A stretch of 64,000 nt of DNA from Frankiales bacterium (GTDB lineage Bacteria > Actinomycetota > Actinomycetes > S36-B12 > CAIYMF01): positions 124,001 through 188,000 of the forward strand of contig WGLY01000025.1 of the NCBI GenBank assembly GCA_016125335.1, given 5' to 3'. The notes beneath the pieces were generated by a model. That model was not told the origin of the DNA. It did no database searches and was given only the letters and a program-made list of their open reading frames with translations. A program made the position numbers and the translations under genes. This document shows, one piece after another, positions 44,930-53,043 of this stretch; positions within the stretch are counted from its first letter, which is position 1, and every line of letters starts with the position of its first letter.

Positions 44930-47316
44930 CCCGACCACAGCCTCGGCGTCGGCGGCGGTCGGCGGCGCCGTCGTCGCGCCCGGCGGCCGAGCAGGCCGCC
45001 GCCCAGCAGCACCGGCAGCACCGCCACCGCGCCGTTTGCCGTCGTCGACGGGTCCGGCGAGGCGCCGTCGTTGGGCGCGGCGGTGGCGCCCGTCGTGGCG
45101 GTGCCGGCCGCGGTGGTGGCGCCGGCGCCCGCGGTCGTGCTCGCAGGAGTGATGACGGACTTCGGCATGCCCGGGTAGACGGGAGTGCCGTCGGAGCGGA
45201 CCTGCGGCAGCTTCGTCGTCGGGGCGCCACCGACCAGGACCGACTTCTTCGGGTTCACCGTCGAGCCGTTGACGCCGAAGAGCGCCTCGTAGATCTTGCG
45301 CACGCTCGGCGCGCTGGTGCCCGAGCCCGTGCCGCCCTGGCTCACCATCATGACGACGGCGTACTTGGGCTTGTTCGCCGGCGCGAAGGTCGCGAACCAC
45401 GACGTCGACTGCTGCCCGTTGGACGCCTGGCCGGTACCGGTCTTGGCCGCGACCGGGATCTTGTCCAGCGGGAAGCCCACGAACGGGTTGTAGCCGGTGC
45501 CGTAGGGCTTGCTGGTCACCTCGGAGAACGCCGACCGCAGGAACGCGAGGTTGGCCTGGGACACCGGCAGCCGGCCCGTCTTCTTGGGCTTGAACACCTT
45601 CACCAGCTTGCCCGAGGAGGACACCAGCCCCTTGCCGATCTCCGGCGCGTACAGGGTGCCGCCGTTGGCGAGCGCGGAGAACGCCGTGGCCACCTGGAGC
45701 GGCGTGACCGCGGTGTCGCCCTGGCCGATGGCGAGGTTGACCTCGTCACCCACCTGGTAGAGGTCGCCGTACTTGCAGTTGTCGATCGCCAGGGCCTTCC
45801 AGTACGCCGCCTTGGTGCGGTCCTTCACCTCGGGGTAGCCGTGGGTCGCGCGGTAGCAGTAGTTGTCCTTGTTGGCCAGGTAGTTGGCCTCGGTGAAGTC
45901 GCGGCCGCCGACCCGCCCGCTCGACTCGCTCGGCAGGTCGATGCCGGTCTTGCGCCCGTAGCCGTAGGCCCTCGCCATGTTCTCGATGGCGTCCTTGGGC
46001 TTGGTGGGGTGCAGGCCGCCGTCCTTGAGCCACATGTCCGCCGCGACCTGGTACCACATCGTGTCGCAGGACACGGCCAGGCCCTTGGCGAGGTCGACGG
46101 GCCCGGGCGCCTCGCCCTCGAAGTTGCTGAACTTGCGGCCACCGATGGTGAGGTAGGAGGGGCACTGGTAGGTCTGGTTGGGCGTGTAGCCGTTCTGGAG
46201 CGCGGCGGAGGCCGACACGATCTTGAAGGTCGACGCCGGCACGAACAGGCCCTGGGTCGCCCGCGAGATCAGCGGCAGGTTGGCCTTGGGCGCGGTGAGC
46301 TTCGCGTACTCCTTCTTGGAGATGCCGCCCACCCACACCGACGGGTCGTAGCTCGGGTAGGAGGCCAACGCCAGCACGTGCCCGTTGGTGACGTCCATGA
46401 CCACGGCGGCGCCGGAGTCGCCCTTGTAGTGCTCGGAGGTGCCGCGCACCGTCTGGCTCCGCGCCCGCAGGATCGCCTCGTGGAGCTGCTGCTCCACCAC
46501 GGACTGAAGGTGCGCGTCGATGTTGGTCACCAGGTAGTCGCCCGGCGTCGACGGGGTGTCGCTGACGGTGCCGGTCACGTCCATCGAGAGGTTGACCGAG
46601 AGCTGCTTGACGCCCGGCACCCCGCGCAGGGCGGAGTCGTACTCGGCCTCGAGACCGGAGCGCCCGATGAGGTCCGTGCGCTGGAGCCGGCTCGCGACGG
46701 GCAGGTTCTTGCCGGCGTCGAGGGCCGCCTGCTGCGCCTGGAGCTCGGTGTCGTTGACCGGGCCGAGGTAGCCCAGGATGTGCGCGGCGTTCATGCCGTA
46801 GGGCGACTCGTACTCGCGCACGGCCTCCAGGCCGGCGGTGACACCCGGGTAGTCCGAGCGCTTCTCCATGATCCGCAGGGCGAGGTCCTCGCTGATGTCC
46901 TTGGCCACGGGGATCGGCTGGTAGGGCGAGCCGTTCCAGCAGATCGGCGGGCGCTCGTGGGCGTCCGGGCCGCAGATCTCGAGTCGGTACTTGAGCGAGG
47001 TGTACGTGACGCCGAGCGCCTTGGCCAGGCGCGAGAGCACCGCGACGCCGTGGTCCTTCTGGTCGGCGAGCACCTGCCGGTCGACGCTCACGACCAGCGA
47101 CGTGCGGTTGGCCACGATCGGGCGGCCCAGCTGGTCGAGGATCAGCCCGCGGGTGGCCGGGGTGACGACGTAGCGGTACTGGTTGGCCGACGCCTTCTGC
47201 GTGTACACCTCGGCGTTGACGACCTGGATGAAGAACAGGCGCCCCACGAGGGTCACCACGAGCGACAGGAGCAGCACGCCGAGCACCGCGAGTCGCAGGT
47301 TGGACCGCTCGCTCAC
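44926..47316 (-). CDS. mrdA: Penicillin-binding protein 2 (class B transpeptidase)
   Basis: This elongation-specific D,D-transpeptidase works with RodA. The GTG at 47316, with GAGGAG 9 nt upstream, gives 796 residues: a short cytoplasmic tail, a membrane anchor (about 10-32), the PBP dimerisation/pedestal domain, and the transpeptidase domain with SxxK in VPASTFKIV (about S361), SCDT in place of SxN, and KTGTG. The last 80 residues are a Thr/Ala-rich stretch followed by a hydrophobic segment and a poly-Arg end ([16 protein letters not shown]), which looks like a second C-terminal membrane anchor. Confidence 0.94.
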   Translation of the reverse strand: MSERSNLRLAVLGVLLLSLVVTLVGRLFFIQVVNAEVYTQKASANQYRYVVTPATRGLILDQLGRPIVANRTSLVVSVDRQVLADQKDHGVAVLSRLAKALGVTYTSLKYRLEICGPDAHERPPICWNGSPYQPIPVAKDISEDLALRIMEKRSDYPGVTAGLEAVREYESPYGMNAAHILGYLGPVNDTELQAQQAALDAGKNLPVASRLQRTDLIGRSGLEAEYDSALRGVPGVKQLSVNLSMDVTGTVSDTPSTPGDYLVTNIDAHLQSVVEQQLHEAILRARSQTVRGTSEHYKGDSGAAVVMDVTNGHVLALASYPSYDPSVWVGGISKKEYAKLTAPKANLPLISRATQGLFVPASTFKIVSASAALQNGYTPNQTYQCPSYLTIGGRKFSNFEGEAPGPVDLAKGLAVSCDTMWYQVAADMWLKDGGLHPTKPKDAIENMARAYGYGRKTGIDLPSESSGRVGGRDFTEANYLANKDNYCYRATHGYPEVKDRTKAAYWKALAIDNCKYGDLYQVGDEVNLAIGQGDTAVTPLQVATAFSALANGGTLYAPEIGKGLVSSSGKLVKVFKPKKTGRLPVSQANLAFLRSAFSEVTSKPYGTGYNPFVGFPLDKIPVAAKTGTGQASNGQQSTSWFATFAPANKPKYAVVMMVSQGGTGSGTSAPSVRKIYEALFGVNGSTVNPKKSVLVGGAPTTKLPQVRSDGTPVYPGMPKSVITPASTTAGAGATTAAGTATTGATAAPNDGASPDPSTTANGAVAVLPVLLGGGLLGRRARRRRRRPPPTPRLWSG

Positions 47317-47550
47317 TGGTGGGGGCTCCTCGGGTCGGTGCGTCGGTCGGACGGTCGTGGACCGGTCCGGGGGTCCAGAGGCGTGGACGACGTGCGCCGC
47401 CACGGGGTTCCCGGGGGTGACGCACGACTCACGCGGACCGCCCCAGGCTACCTGCGCTCGCGGGCGGCGACTCCCGCTCCCGCGCAAGCCGGACGGCCGG
47501 TCCGGAGCCGGCCGGCGCTCCTGGGCCGGGCCCTCGCGCGGAGCAGGCGC

Positions 47551-48072
47551 TCAGCGGACCGGCTCGTAGCGCGTCTGCGGCGGGTCGACCCGGCGCCAGA
47601 GGGCCGTGACCAGGGGCACCACGAACGCGGCGAGGACGAGGGCGTAGCCCAGCTGCGTGAGCACGAGCCCCGGCACGCGGTCCCACGACACCCGCGGGTC
47701 GCCCACCACGCCGCCCACGACGGCGATCCCCAGGGTGGTGGCCGCCGCCAGCAGCCCGGTGAGCCCCACGGTGAGGAACGCGCCGCGCTCGCGCACCCCC
47801 AGCAGGCCGGCGAGGTAGCCGACCACCACGAAGACGACCGCGGTCAGCCCCAGCACGCCGTCGGAGGGCGGGACGACGTCGAGCAGGACGCCGGCGAGGA
47901 ACCCGGTGACGGCGCCGCGCACGGGTCCGCCCACGAACCCCAGCGCGATCACCGTGACGGCCAGCAGGTCCGGCGTCGCCCCCGGCAGGTGCAGCAGCGG
48001 CAGCACCGTGAGCTCGAGGATCAGCGCGGTGAGCACGAGGACGACCTGGAGCGTCGCGCGCAGCCACGCCAC
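47551..48072 (-). CDS. mreD: Rod shape-determining protein MreD
   Basis: A 173-residue integral membrane component of the elongasome. It has five to six hydrophobic helices and the MreD features LLHLPGATPDLLAVTVIALGF and GAVTGFLAGVLLDVVPPSDG. The GTG start is one base after the mreC stop, so it is tightly coupled. A gap of 234 bp without an obvious feature follows before mrdA. Confidence 0.92.
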   Translation of the reverse strand: MAWLRATLQVVLVLTALILELTVLPLLHLPGATPDLLAVTVIALGFVGGPVRGAVTGFLAGVLLDVVPPSDGVLGLTAVVFVVVGYLAGLLGVRERGAFLTVGLTGLLAAATTLGIAVVGGVVGDPRVSWDRVPGLVLTQLGYALVLAAFVVPLVTALWRRVDPPQTRYEPVR

Positions 48073-48073
48073 G

Positions 48074-49054
48074 TCAGGACGCCGAGGGGTTCGGGGACGG
48101 GCTGCCCGAGGCGGACCCGGACGGCGTGCCCGAGGCGCTCGTGCCCGGCGTGGCCGTGCCCGTCGCGGTGCCGCTCGGCGCGGCCGTCGGCGAGGTGGTG
48201 GGCTTGGGTGGCAGGACGGCGTCGCGCGGGTCGGTCCGCGGGGGCTCGACGATGACGCCCACGAGGTCGAGCGTGGTGAAGTCCACGAACGGCACCACGG
48301 TGGCGATGCGGGTGAGCTGCCCCGGCGTGCCCGACACGGCGGTGATGGTGCCCAGCGGCACGCCCTGCACGTACACGCCCCCGCCGCCCTTGACGCCGGA
48401 GGACACCAGCCGCTCCCCCACCGCGACCGGCGCGAACGGGTCGAGCAGCTGGAGCTCGAGCCGGCCGGTCTCGCCGGTGCCGTTGAGGAACCCGGTCTGC
48501 ATCGAGGACTCGACCCGGGCGCCCACCGTCGAGGTGCTGTCGACGATGAGCGCCACGGTGCTCGTGGTGGGGCCGACGGACACGACCCGGCCGACGAGCC
48601 CCTGCCCGTTGACCACGTTCATGTCGACCTTGATGCCGTCGAGGCGGCCGACGTCGATGGTGATCGTCTGGGCGAAGCCCTGCGCCGGCCCGAAGGCGAT
48701 GGCCTGGGCCGGCACCGTCTTGTACTGGCCGGCGCCGGCCAGGCGCAGCAGGTCGTCGAGCTCCTGCGCGCGCTTGCGGGCGTACTCGGTGAGGTTGACC
48801 TGGCTCTTGAGACTGTCGACCTGAGCCTGAAGGTCAGAGATCTGCTGGTCCTTGGACCCCAGGCTGCCGATCGACCCCAGGAAGTCGCGCACCGGCCGCA
48901 CGATGGCGCTCGCGGCGTTCTCGACCGGGCCGAAGAAGCCGGACGCCGACTCCCGCGCGCCGTCGCCGCCCCCGCGCAGGCTGAGCACCACGAGCGTGAG
49001 GGACGTCAGCAGCAGCAGACCGAGGATGGTCCGCGTGCGCCTGGTGTCCCGCAC
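48074..49054 (-). CDS. mreC: Rod shape-determining protein MreC
   Basis: A 326-residue bitopic membrane protein that scaffolds PBP2/RodA. It has an N-terminal anchor (about 12-30), a coiled coil at about 65-105 (QQISDLQAQVDSLKSQVN), and two beta-barrel domains with GLVGRVVSVGPTTSTVALI. The C-terminal 60 residues are a Pro/Ser/Thr/Gly-rich tail typical of actinobacterial MreC. The GTG start has AGGAGAG upstream. Confidence 0.94.
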   Translation of the reverse strand: MRDTRRTRTILGLLLLTSLTLVVLSLRGGGDGARESASGFFGPVENAASAIVRPVRDFLGSIGSLGSKDQQISDLQAQVDSLKSQVNLTEYARKRAQELDDLLRLAGAGQYKTVPAQAIAFGPAQGFAQTITIDVGRLDGIKVDMNVVNGQGLVGRVVSVGPTTSTVALIVDSTSTVGARVESSMQTGFLNGTGETGRLELQLLDPFAPVAVGERLVSSGVKGGGGVYVQGVPLGTITAVSGTPGQLTRIATVVPFVDFTTLDLVGVIVEPPRTDPRDAVLPPKPTTSPTAAPSGTATGTATPGTSASGTPSGSASGSPSPNPSAS

Positions 49055-49165
49055 GGTGCTCGGCTCTCCTTGCTGGTGGTGGCGTCCCGGCCGGTCGGCC
49101 GGGGGGCGCCGCTGAGGTCAGGGTGCCCGTGACCCGGCCGTGGATGCTACGGGCCCGCGTCACGC

Positions 49166-49198
49166 GTGCGCCCGCGACGCGGGACGTCGCGGGCGCAC
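49166..49198 (-). terminator. Terminator downstream of mreB
   Basis: A perfect 13-bp stem (49166-49178 with 49186-49198) and a 7-nt loop lie 35 bp after the mreB stop and before mreC. A second small palindrome (49214-49230) lies between. It would raise mreB above mreCD. Confidence 0.75.
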
Positions 49199-49232
49199 AT
49201 GGTCCGTGGGTGAGACGTCCCGGGGACGTCCG

Positions 49233-50264
49233 TCAGTTCCGCGCCTCGGCGATGAGCACCTGCTGGAGGGCCTCGAACTCCTCGACGCACTTGCCCGACC
49301 CGAGCGCGACGCAGTCGAGCGGGTCGTCGGCGATGACGATCGGCATCCCCGTCTCGTGGCGCAGCCGCTCGTCGAGCCCGTGCAGCAGGGCGCCGCCGCC
49401 GGTGAGGACGATGCCGCGGTCCATGATGTCGCCGGAGAGCTCCGGCGGGGTGCGGTCGAGGGTGGTCTTGACGGCGTCGACGATCGCGTTGACCGGCTCG
49501 TCGATGGCGCGGCGGATCTCCTCGGCCGTGACGACGACGGTGCGCGGCAGGCCGGTGACCAGGTCGCGGCCGCGGATCTCGGCGTGCGGCTCGTCGGGGC
49601 TCGGGAAGGCCGAGCCGATGGCCATCTTGATCTCCTCGGCGGTGCGCTCGCCGAGCATCAGCGAGTACTCCTTCTTCACGTAGTTGATGATCGAGCTGTC
49701 GAGCTCGTCACCGCCCACGCGGATCGACAGGCTGGTCACGATGCCGCCGAGGGAGATCACGGCGACCTCGGTGGTGCCGCCGCCGATGTCCACCACCATG
49801 TTGCCGGTGGGCTCGTGGACCGGGAGCCCGGCGCCGATCGCGGCGGCCATGGGCTCCTCGATGATGTAGACCTTGCGGGCGCCGGCGGCGTAGCCGGCGT
49901 CCTTCACCGCGCGCTGCTCGACGCCGGTGATGCCGGAGGGCACGCAGACCACCAGGCGGGGCTTGGCGAGGTGGCGGCGCTTGTGCACCTTCTGGATGAA
50001 GTAGCGCAGCATGCGCTCGGTGGTGTCGAAGTCGGCGATGACGCCGTCCTTGAGCGGCCGGATGGCGATGATGTTGCCCGGCGTGCGGCCGATCATCTTC
50101 TTCGCCTCGGCGCCGACGGCGAGGATCCCGCCCGTGTTGTTGTTGATCGCGACGACGCTCGGCTCGTTCAGCACGATCCCGCGGCCGCGCACGTAGACGA
50201 GCGTGTTGGCGGTGCCGAGGTCGACGGCCATGTCTCGGCCGATGAACGACATGTTGTTGGCCAT
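49233..50264 (-). CDS. mreB: Rod shape-determining protein MreB (actin homologue)
   Basis: MreB is a bacterial actin that guides the elongation machinery. From the ATG at 50264 it has 343 residues: [18 protein letters not shown] is phosphate-1, [15 protein letters not shown] is phosphate-2, and [16 protein letters not shown] is the adenosine motif. Longer upstream frames are low-complexity. It heads the mreB-mreC-mreD-mrdA-rodA series; its presence suggests rod-shaped growth, at least for part of the life cycle. Confidence 0.97.
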   Translation of the reverse strand: MANNMSFIGRDMAVDLGTANTLVYVRGRGIVLNEPSVVAINNNTGGILAVGAEAKKMIGRTPGNIIAIRPLKDGVIADFDTTERMLRYFIQKVHKRRHLAKPRLVVCVPSGITGVEQRAVKDAGYAAGARKVYIIEEPMAAAIGAGLPVHEPTGNMVVDIGGGTTEVAVISLGGIVTSLSIRVGGDELDSSIINYVKKEYSLMLGERTAEEIKMAIGSAFPSPDEPHAEIRGRDLVTGLPRTVVVTAEEIRRAIDEPVNAIVDAVKTTLDRTPPELSGDIMDRGIVLTGGGALLHGLDERLRHETGMPIVIADDPLDCVALGSGKCVEEFEALQQVLIAEARN

Positions 50265-50422
50265 GGGGCGGGGGCGCCTTCCGGTGGTGAGACGTGCGGA
50301 CGGCCCGGCGGCGCGTCGCTGCAGCCGCGGGAACCCGCCCATGGTACGCGGCCCGGAGGGGTGCCCGTCCACGTCGCGCCGGACCCCGGACGTCCCAGGG
50401 ACGTCGAGGATCCGGCCCGGTC

Positions 50423-50440
50423 GGCGCCCGTGCGGGCGCC
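50423..50440 (-). terminator. Short terminator hairpin downstream of ndk
   Basis: A 7-bp GC stem (50423-50429 with 50434-50440) and a 4-nt loop, 8 bp after the ndk stop. It is weak compared with the other hairpins in this window. Confidence 0.5.
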
Positions 50441-50448
50441 CCGGCGGC

Positions 50449-50859
50449 TCAGCCCAGGCCGGGGAAGAACAGCGAGATCTCGCGCGCGGCCGACTCCGGG
50501 GAGTCCGAGCCGTGCGAGACGTTCTCGCTCATCACCGTGGCCAGGTCGCCGCGGATGGTGCCGGGCGCGGCCTTGGCCGGGTCCGTGGCGCCCATCATCG
50601 TGCGCCACGAGGCGATGGCGTCCCGGCCCTCGATGACCGCGGCGACCAGCGGCCCGGACGTGATGAAGTCCACGAGGTCGGCGAAGAACGGCTTCTCCCG
50701 GTGCTCGCCGTAGTGCTCCTCGGCCGTCGCCCGGTCGAGGGTGCGCAGCTCGAGGGCCACGAGGCGGAAGCCCTTGCGCTCGATGCGTCCCAGCACCTCC
50801 CCGACCAGGCCGCGGCTCACGCCGTCGGGCTTGACGAGGACCAGGGTGCGCTCGGACAC
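50449..50859 (-). CDS. ndk: Nucleoside diphosphate kinase
   Basis: Ndk transfers the gamma-phosphate of ATP to NDPs through a phosphohistidine. The GTG at 50859, with AGGAG 8 nt upstream, gives 136 residues. Family blocks are [27 protein letters not shown] and the active-site segment [18 protein letters not shown] containing the catalytic His (about 117). It follows the DUF4233 gene and folC in the conserved order. Confidence 0.96.
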   Translation of the reverse strand: MSERTLVLVKPDGVSRGLVGEVLGRIERKGFRLVALELRTLDRATAEEHYGEHREKPFFADLVDFITSGPLVAAVIEGRDAIASWRTMMGATDPAKAAPGTIRGDLATVMSENVSHGSDSPESAAREISLFFPGLG

Positions 50860-50935
50860 GGCTGTTGCTCCTGAGGTTCGGGACGGTGCGCGGCAGGCGC
50901 AGGGACCGGGCACGTCCGCCCGGGGCGCCGTGATC

Positions 50936-51316
50936 CTAGCCGTCGGTCCCCGGTGCCCCCGCGCCCGACGGCCCCGCCCCGTCGGCGGCCGCCCGGGCCC
51001 GGTTCGCCGCCGCCGCACGGTCGGCCTTCGCGCCGAAGACCAGCGCGGTGACCCACACGCCGAGGAACAGCAGCCCGACGACGGCGAGGGCCGGCAGCAC
51101 CAGGCCGGCGAGGATCACGACGAGCTGCAGCACCGAGCCGATCGCCACGCCGGCGGGCCGGCGGGCTGCTCCCGCGGCGAGCAGGAGCAGCAGGGCGAGG
51201 GCGCCGAGCGCCCATCCCGCGGCCGCCCCGCGGCCGCCCGCGGTGAGCGCCACCGGCACGGACAGGGCGACGACGACCGCCTCGAGCGCCAGCACCGCCG
51301 GCGGCAGGACCTTCAC
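50936..51316 (-). CDS. DUF4233 domain-containing membrane protein
   Basis: A 126-residue protein of the actinobacterial DUF4233 family, which is regularly found between folC and ndk; function unknown. It has four hydrophobic helices ([50 protein letters not shown]-like, and [20 protein letters not shown]) followed by a short Ala-rich cytoplasmic tail. The ATG is 2 bp after the folC stop. Confidence 0.87.
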   Translation of the reverse strand: MKVLPPAVLALEAVVVALSVPVALTAGGRGAAAGWALGALALLLLLAAGAARRPAGVAIGSVLQLVVILAGLVLPALAVVGLLFLGVWVTALVFGAKADRAAAANRARAAADGAGPSGAGAPGTDG

Positions 51317-51318
51317 CC

Positions 51319-52944
51319 TCAGGCCTCCGCCCGGCCCAGCAGCGCCCGGGCCTCGGCCGCGGTCACCACGGAGCCGGTCACCAGCACGCCCGTGCCGCCG
51401 AGGTCCGCGGCCGCGGCGTCCGCGAGCGCCACCGCCCGCTCGATCGCGTCGGACAGGCGCGGGGCCGAGCTCACGCGGTCGGCGCCGAACACCTCGGTGG
51501 CCAGCGCCTCGAGATCGGCCACGCCCAGCGCCCGGGGCGAGGAGCTGCGCGAGACCACCACGTGCGCCAGCACCGGCTCGAGCGCCTCGAGCAGCCCGCG
51601 GGCGTCCTTGTCGGCCAGGACGGCGACCACGCCCACCAGCTCGGTGAAGTCGAAGGAGTCCGACACCGCCGCCGCGAGGGCGGCGGCGCCGTGCGGGTTG
51701 TGGGCGGCGTCCACGACGACGGTGGGCGACCGGCGCACGACCTCGAGCCGGCCCGGGGACTCCACGGCGGCGAAGCCGGCGCGCACGAGGTCCGCGTTGA
51801 GCGGCTCGCCGCCGCCGCCGAGGAACGCCTCCACCGCGGCGATCGCGGCCGCGGCGTTGGCCGCCTGGTGCGCGCCGAACAGCGGCAGGAAGACCTCGTC
51901 GTAGCGCCCGGCCGGGCCCTGGAGGCTCAGCAGCTGGCCGCCCACCGCCGGCGTGCGGTCGACGACGCCGAACTCGACGCCCTCGCGGGCGACCGTGGCG
52001 CCCTGCTCCAGCGCGCGGCGCAGCAGCACCTCGGCCGCCTCCGGCTCCTGCGCGGACAGCACCACCATCGCGCCGGGCTTGATGATCCCGGCCTTCTCCC
52101 CCGCGATGGCGGCCAGGTCCGACCCCAGGTAGTCCATGTGGTCGTAGGAGACCGGCGTGATCACCGCGACCGTGCCGTCGGCCACGTTCGTGGCGTCCCA
52201 GGTGCCGCCCATGCCGGTCTCGACGACGGCGACGTCCACCGGGGCGTCGGCGAAGGTGGCGTAGGCCAGGACGGTCATCACCTCGAAGAACGACAGCGCC
52301 GGGCCGCCCTCCGCGGTGCTGCGCGCGTCGACGAGGTCCACGTAGGGGCGCACGTCGTCGTGCACGCGCACGAAGCGCTCGATGTCCACGGCCTCGCCGT
52401 CGATCCGGATGCGCTCCCGGACGCTGTGCAGGTGCGGGCTGGTGAACAGGCCGGTGCGCAGCCCGAACGAGCGCAGCAGCGACTCCACCATGCGGGCCGC
52501 CGACGTCTTGCCGTTGGTGCCGGCCAGGTGGATCACCGGCATGGCCGCCTGCGGCTCGCCCAGCAGGTCGGTGACCGCCCGGACCCGCTCGAGGGTGGGC
52601 TCGATCCGCGACTCCGGCCAGCGGGCGGTGAGCTCGCGCTCGAGGTGGAGGTAGCGGGTCAGGAGGCTCTCGGCCTCCTCCTCGCCGAGCGGGGGCGCCT
52701 CGCCGGCGTCGTCCGCGTCGTCGTGCCGGTCGTAGGCCGGGCCGAGCCCGTCGTCGGCGTCGTCGTCGGCGTACAGCGGGTCGCGGTGCTCGGCCAGGGG
52801 GGCGAGCAGGTCCTCGAGGGGGGCCTCGACGTCGTCGTCCTCACGACGGTCGAACATCGCCTCGCCGTACTCGAGCCCCGTGCGACCGGGCCCGTCGTCG
52901 TCGGCGAGGTCCTCGTCGCGGTCGCGCTCGTCGTCGGGATCCAC
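51319..52944 (-). CDS. folC: Bifunctional folylpolyglutamate synthase/dihydrofolate synthase, with acidic N-terminal extension
   Basis: FolC adds glutamates to folates and may also make dihydrofolate. From the GTG at 52944 it has 541 residues. The Mur-ligase-like core starts near residue 90; the P-loop is AGTNGKTSAA (141-150), with TSPHLHSVRERI, METGMGGTWDATN-type VVETGMGGTWDATNV, the SYDHMDYLG metal site and VDAAHNPHGAAAL. The first 90 residues are extraordinarily rich in Asp/Glu and lie outside the usual family limits (about 430-460 residues). A start at the Met at about 52857 or nearer the core is possible, so the extension is not certain. Confidence 0.93.
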   Translation of the reverse strand: MDPDDERDRDEDLADDDGPGRTGLEYGEAMFDRREDDDVEAPLEDLLAPLAEHRDPLYADDDADDGLGPAYDRHDDADDAGEAPPLGEEEAESLLTRYLHLERELTARWPESRIEPTLERVRAVTDLLGEPQAAMPVIHLAGTNGKTSAARMVESLLRSFGLRTGLFTSPHLHSVRERIRIDGEAVDIERFVRVHDDVRPYVDLVDARSTAEGGPALSFFEVMTVLAYATFADAPVDVAVVETGMGGTWDATNVADGTVAVITPVSYDHMDYLGSDLAAIAGEKAGIIKPGAMVVLSAQEPEAAEVLLRRALEQGATVAREGVEFGVVDRTPAVGGQLLSLQGPAGRYDEVFLPLFGAHQAANAAAAIAAVEAFLGGGGEPLNADLVRAGFAAVESPGRLEVVRRSPTVVVDAAHNPHGAAALAAAVSDSFDFTELVGVVAVLADKDARGLLEALEPVLAHVVVSRSSSPRALGVADLEALATEVFGADRVSSAPRLSDAIERAVALADAAAADLGGTGVLVTGSVVTAAEARALLGRAEA

Positions 52945-53030
52945 GAGGCGCGATCCTACGCGGGCGGCCGGGCGGCCCGGCCCCGCGCGACCGGCCCTGG
53001 AACGGGTTCGGGGCGCACGCCGGCTGTCCC

Positions 53031-53036
53031 TAGGAT
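53031..53036 (+). promoter_or_regulatory. Candidate -10 box for a leaderless valS mRNA
   Basis: TAGGAT ends 7 nt before the valS ATG. TTCGGG at 53007-53012 is 18 bp upstream as a weak -35. No Shine-Dalgarno precedes the ATG. Confidence 0.55.
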
Positions 53037-53043
53037 TGGGCGC

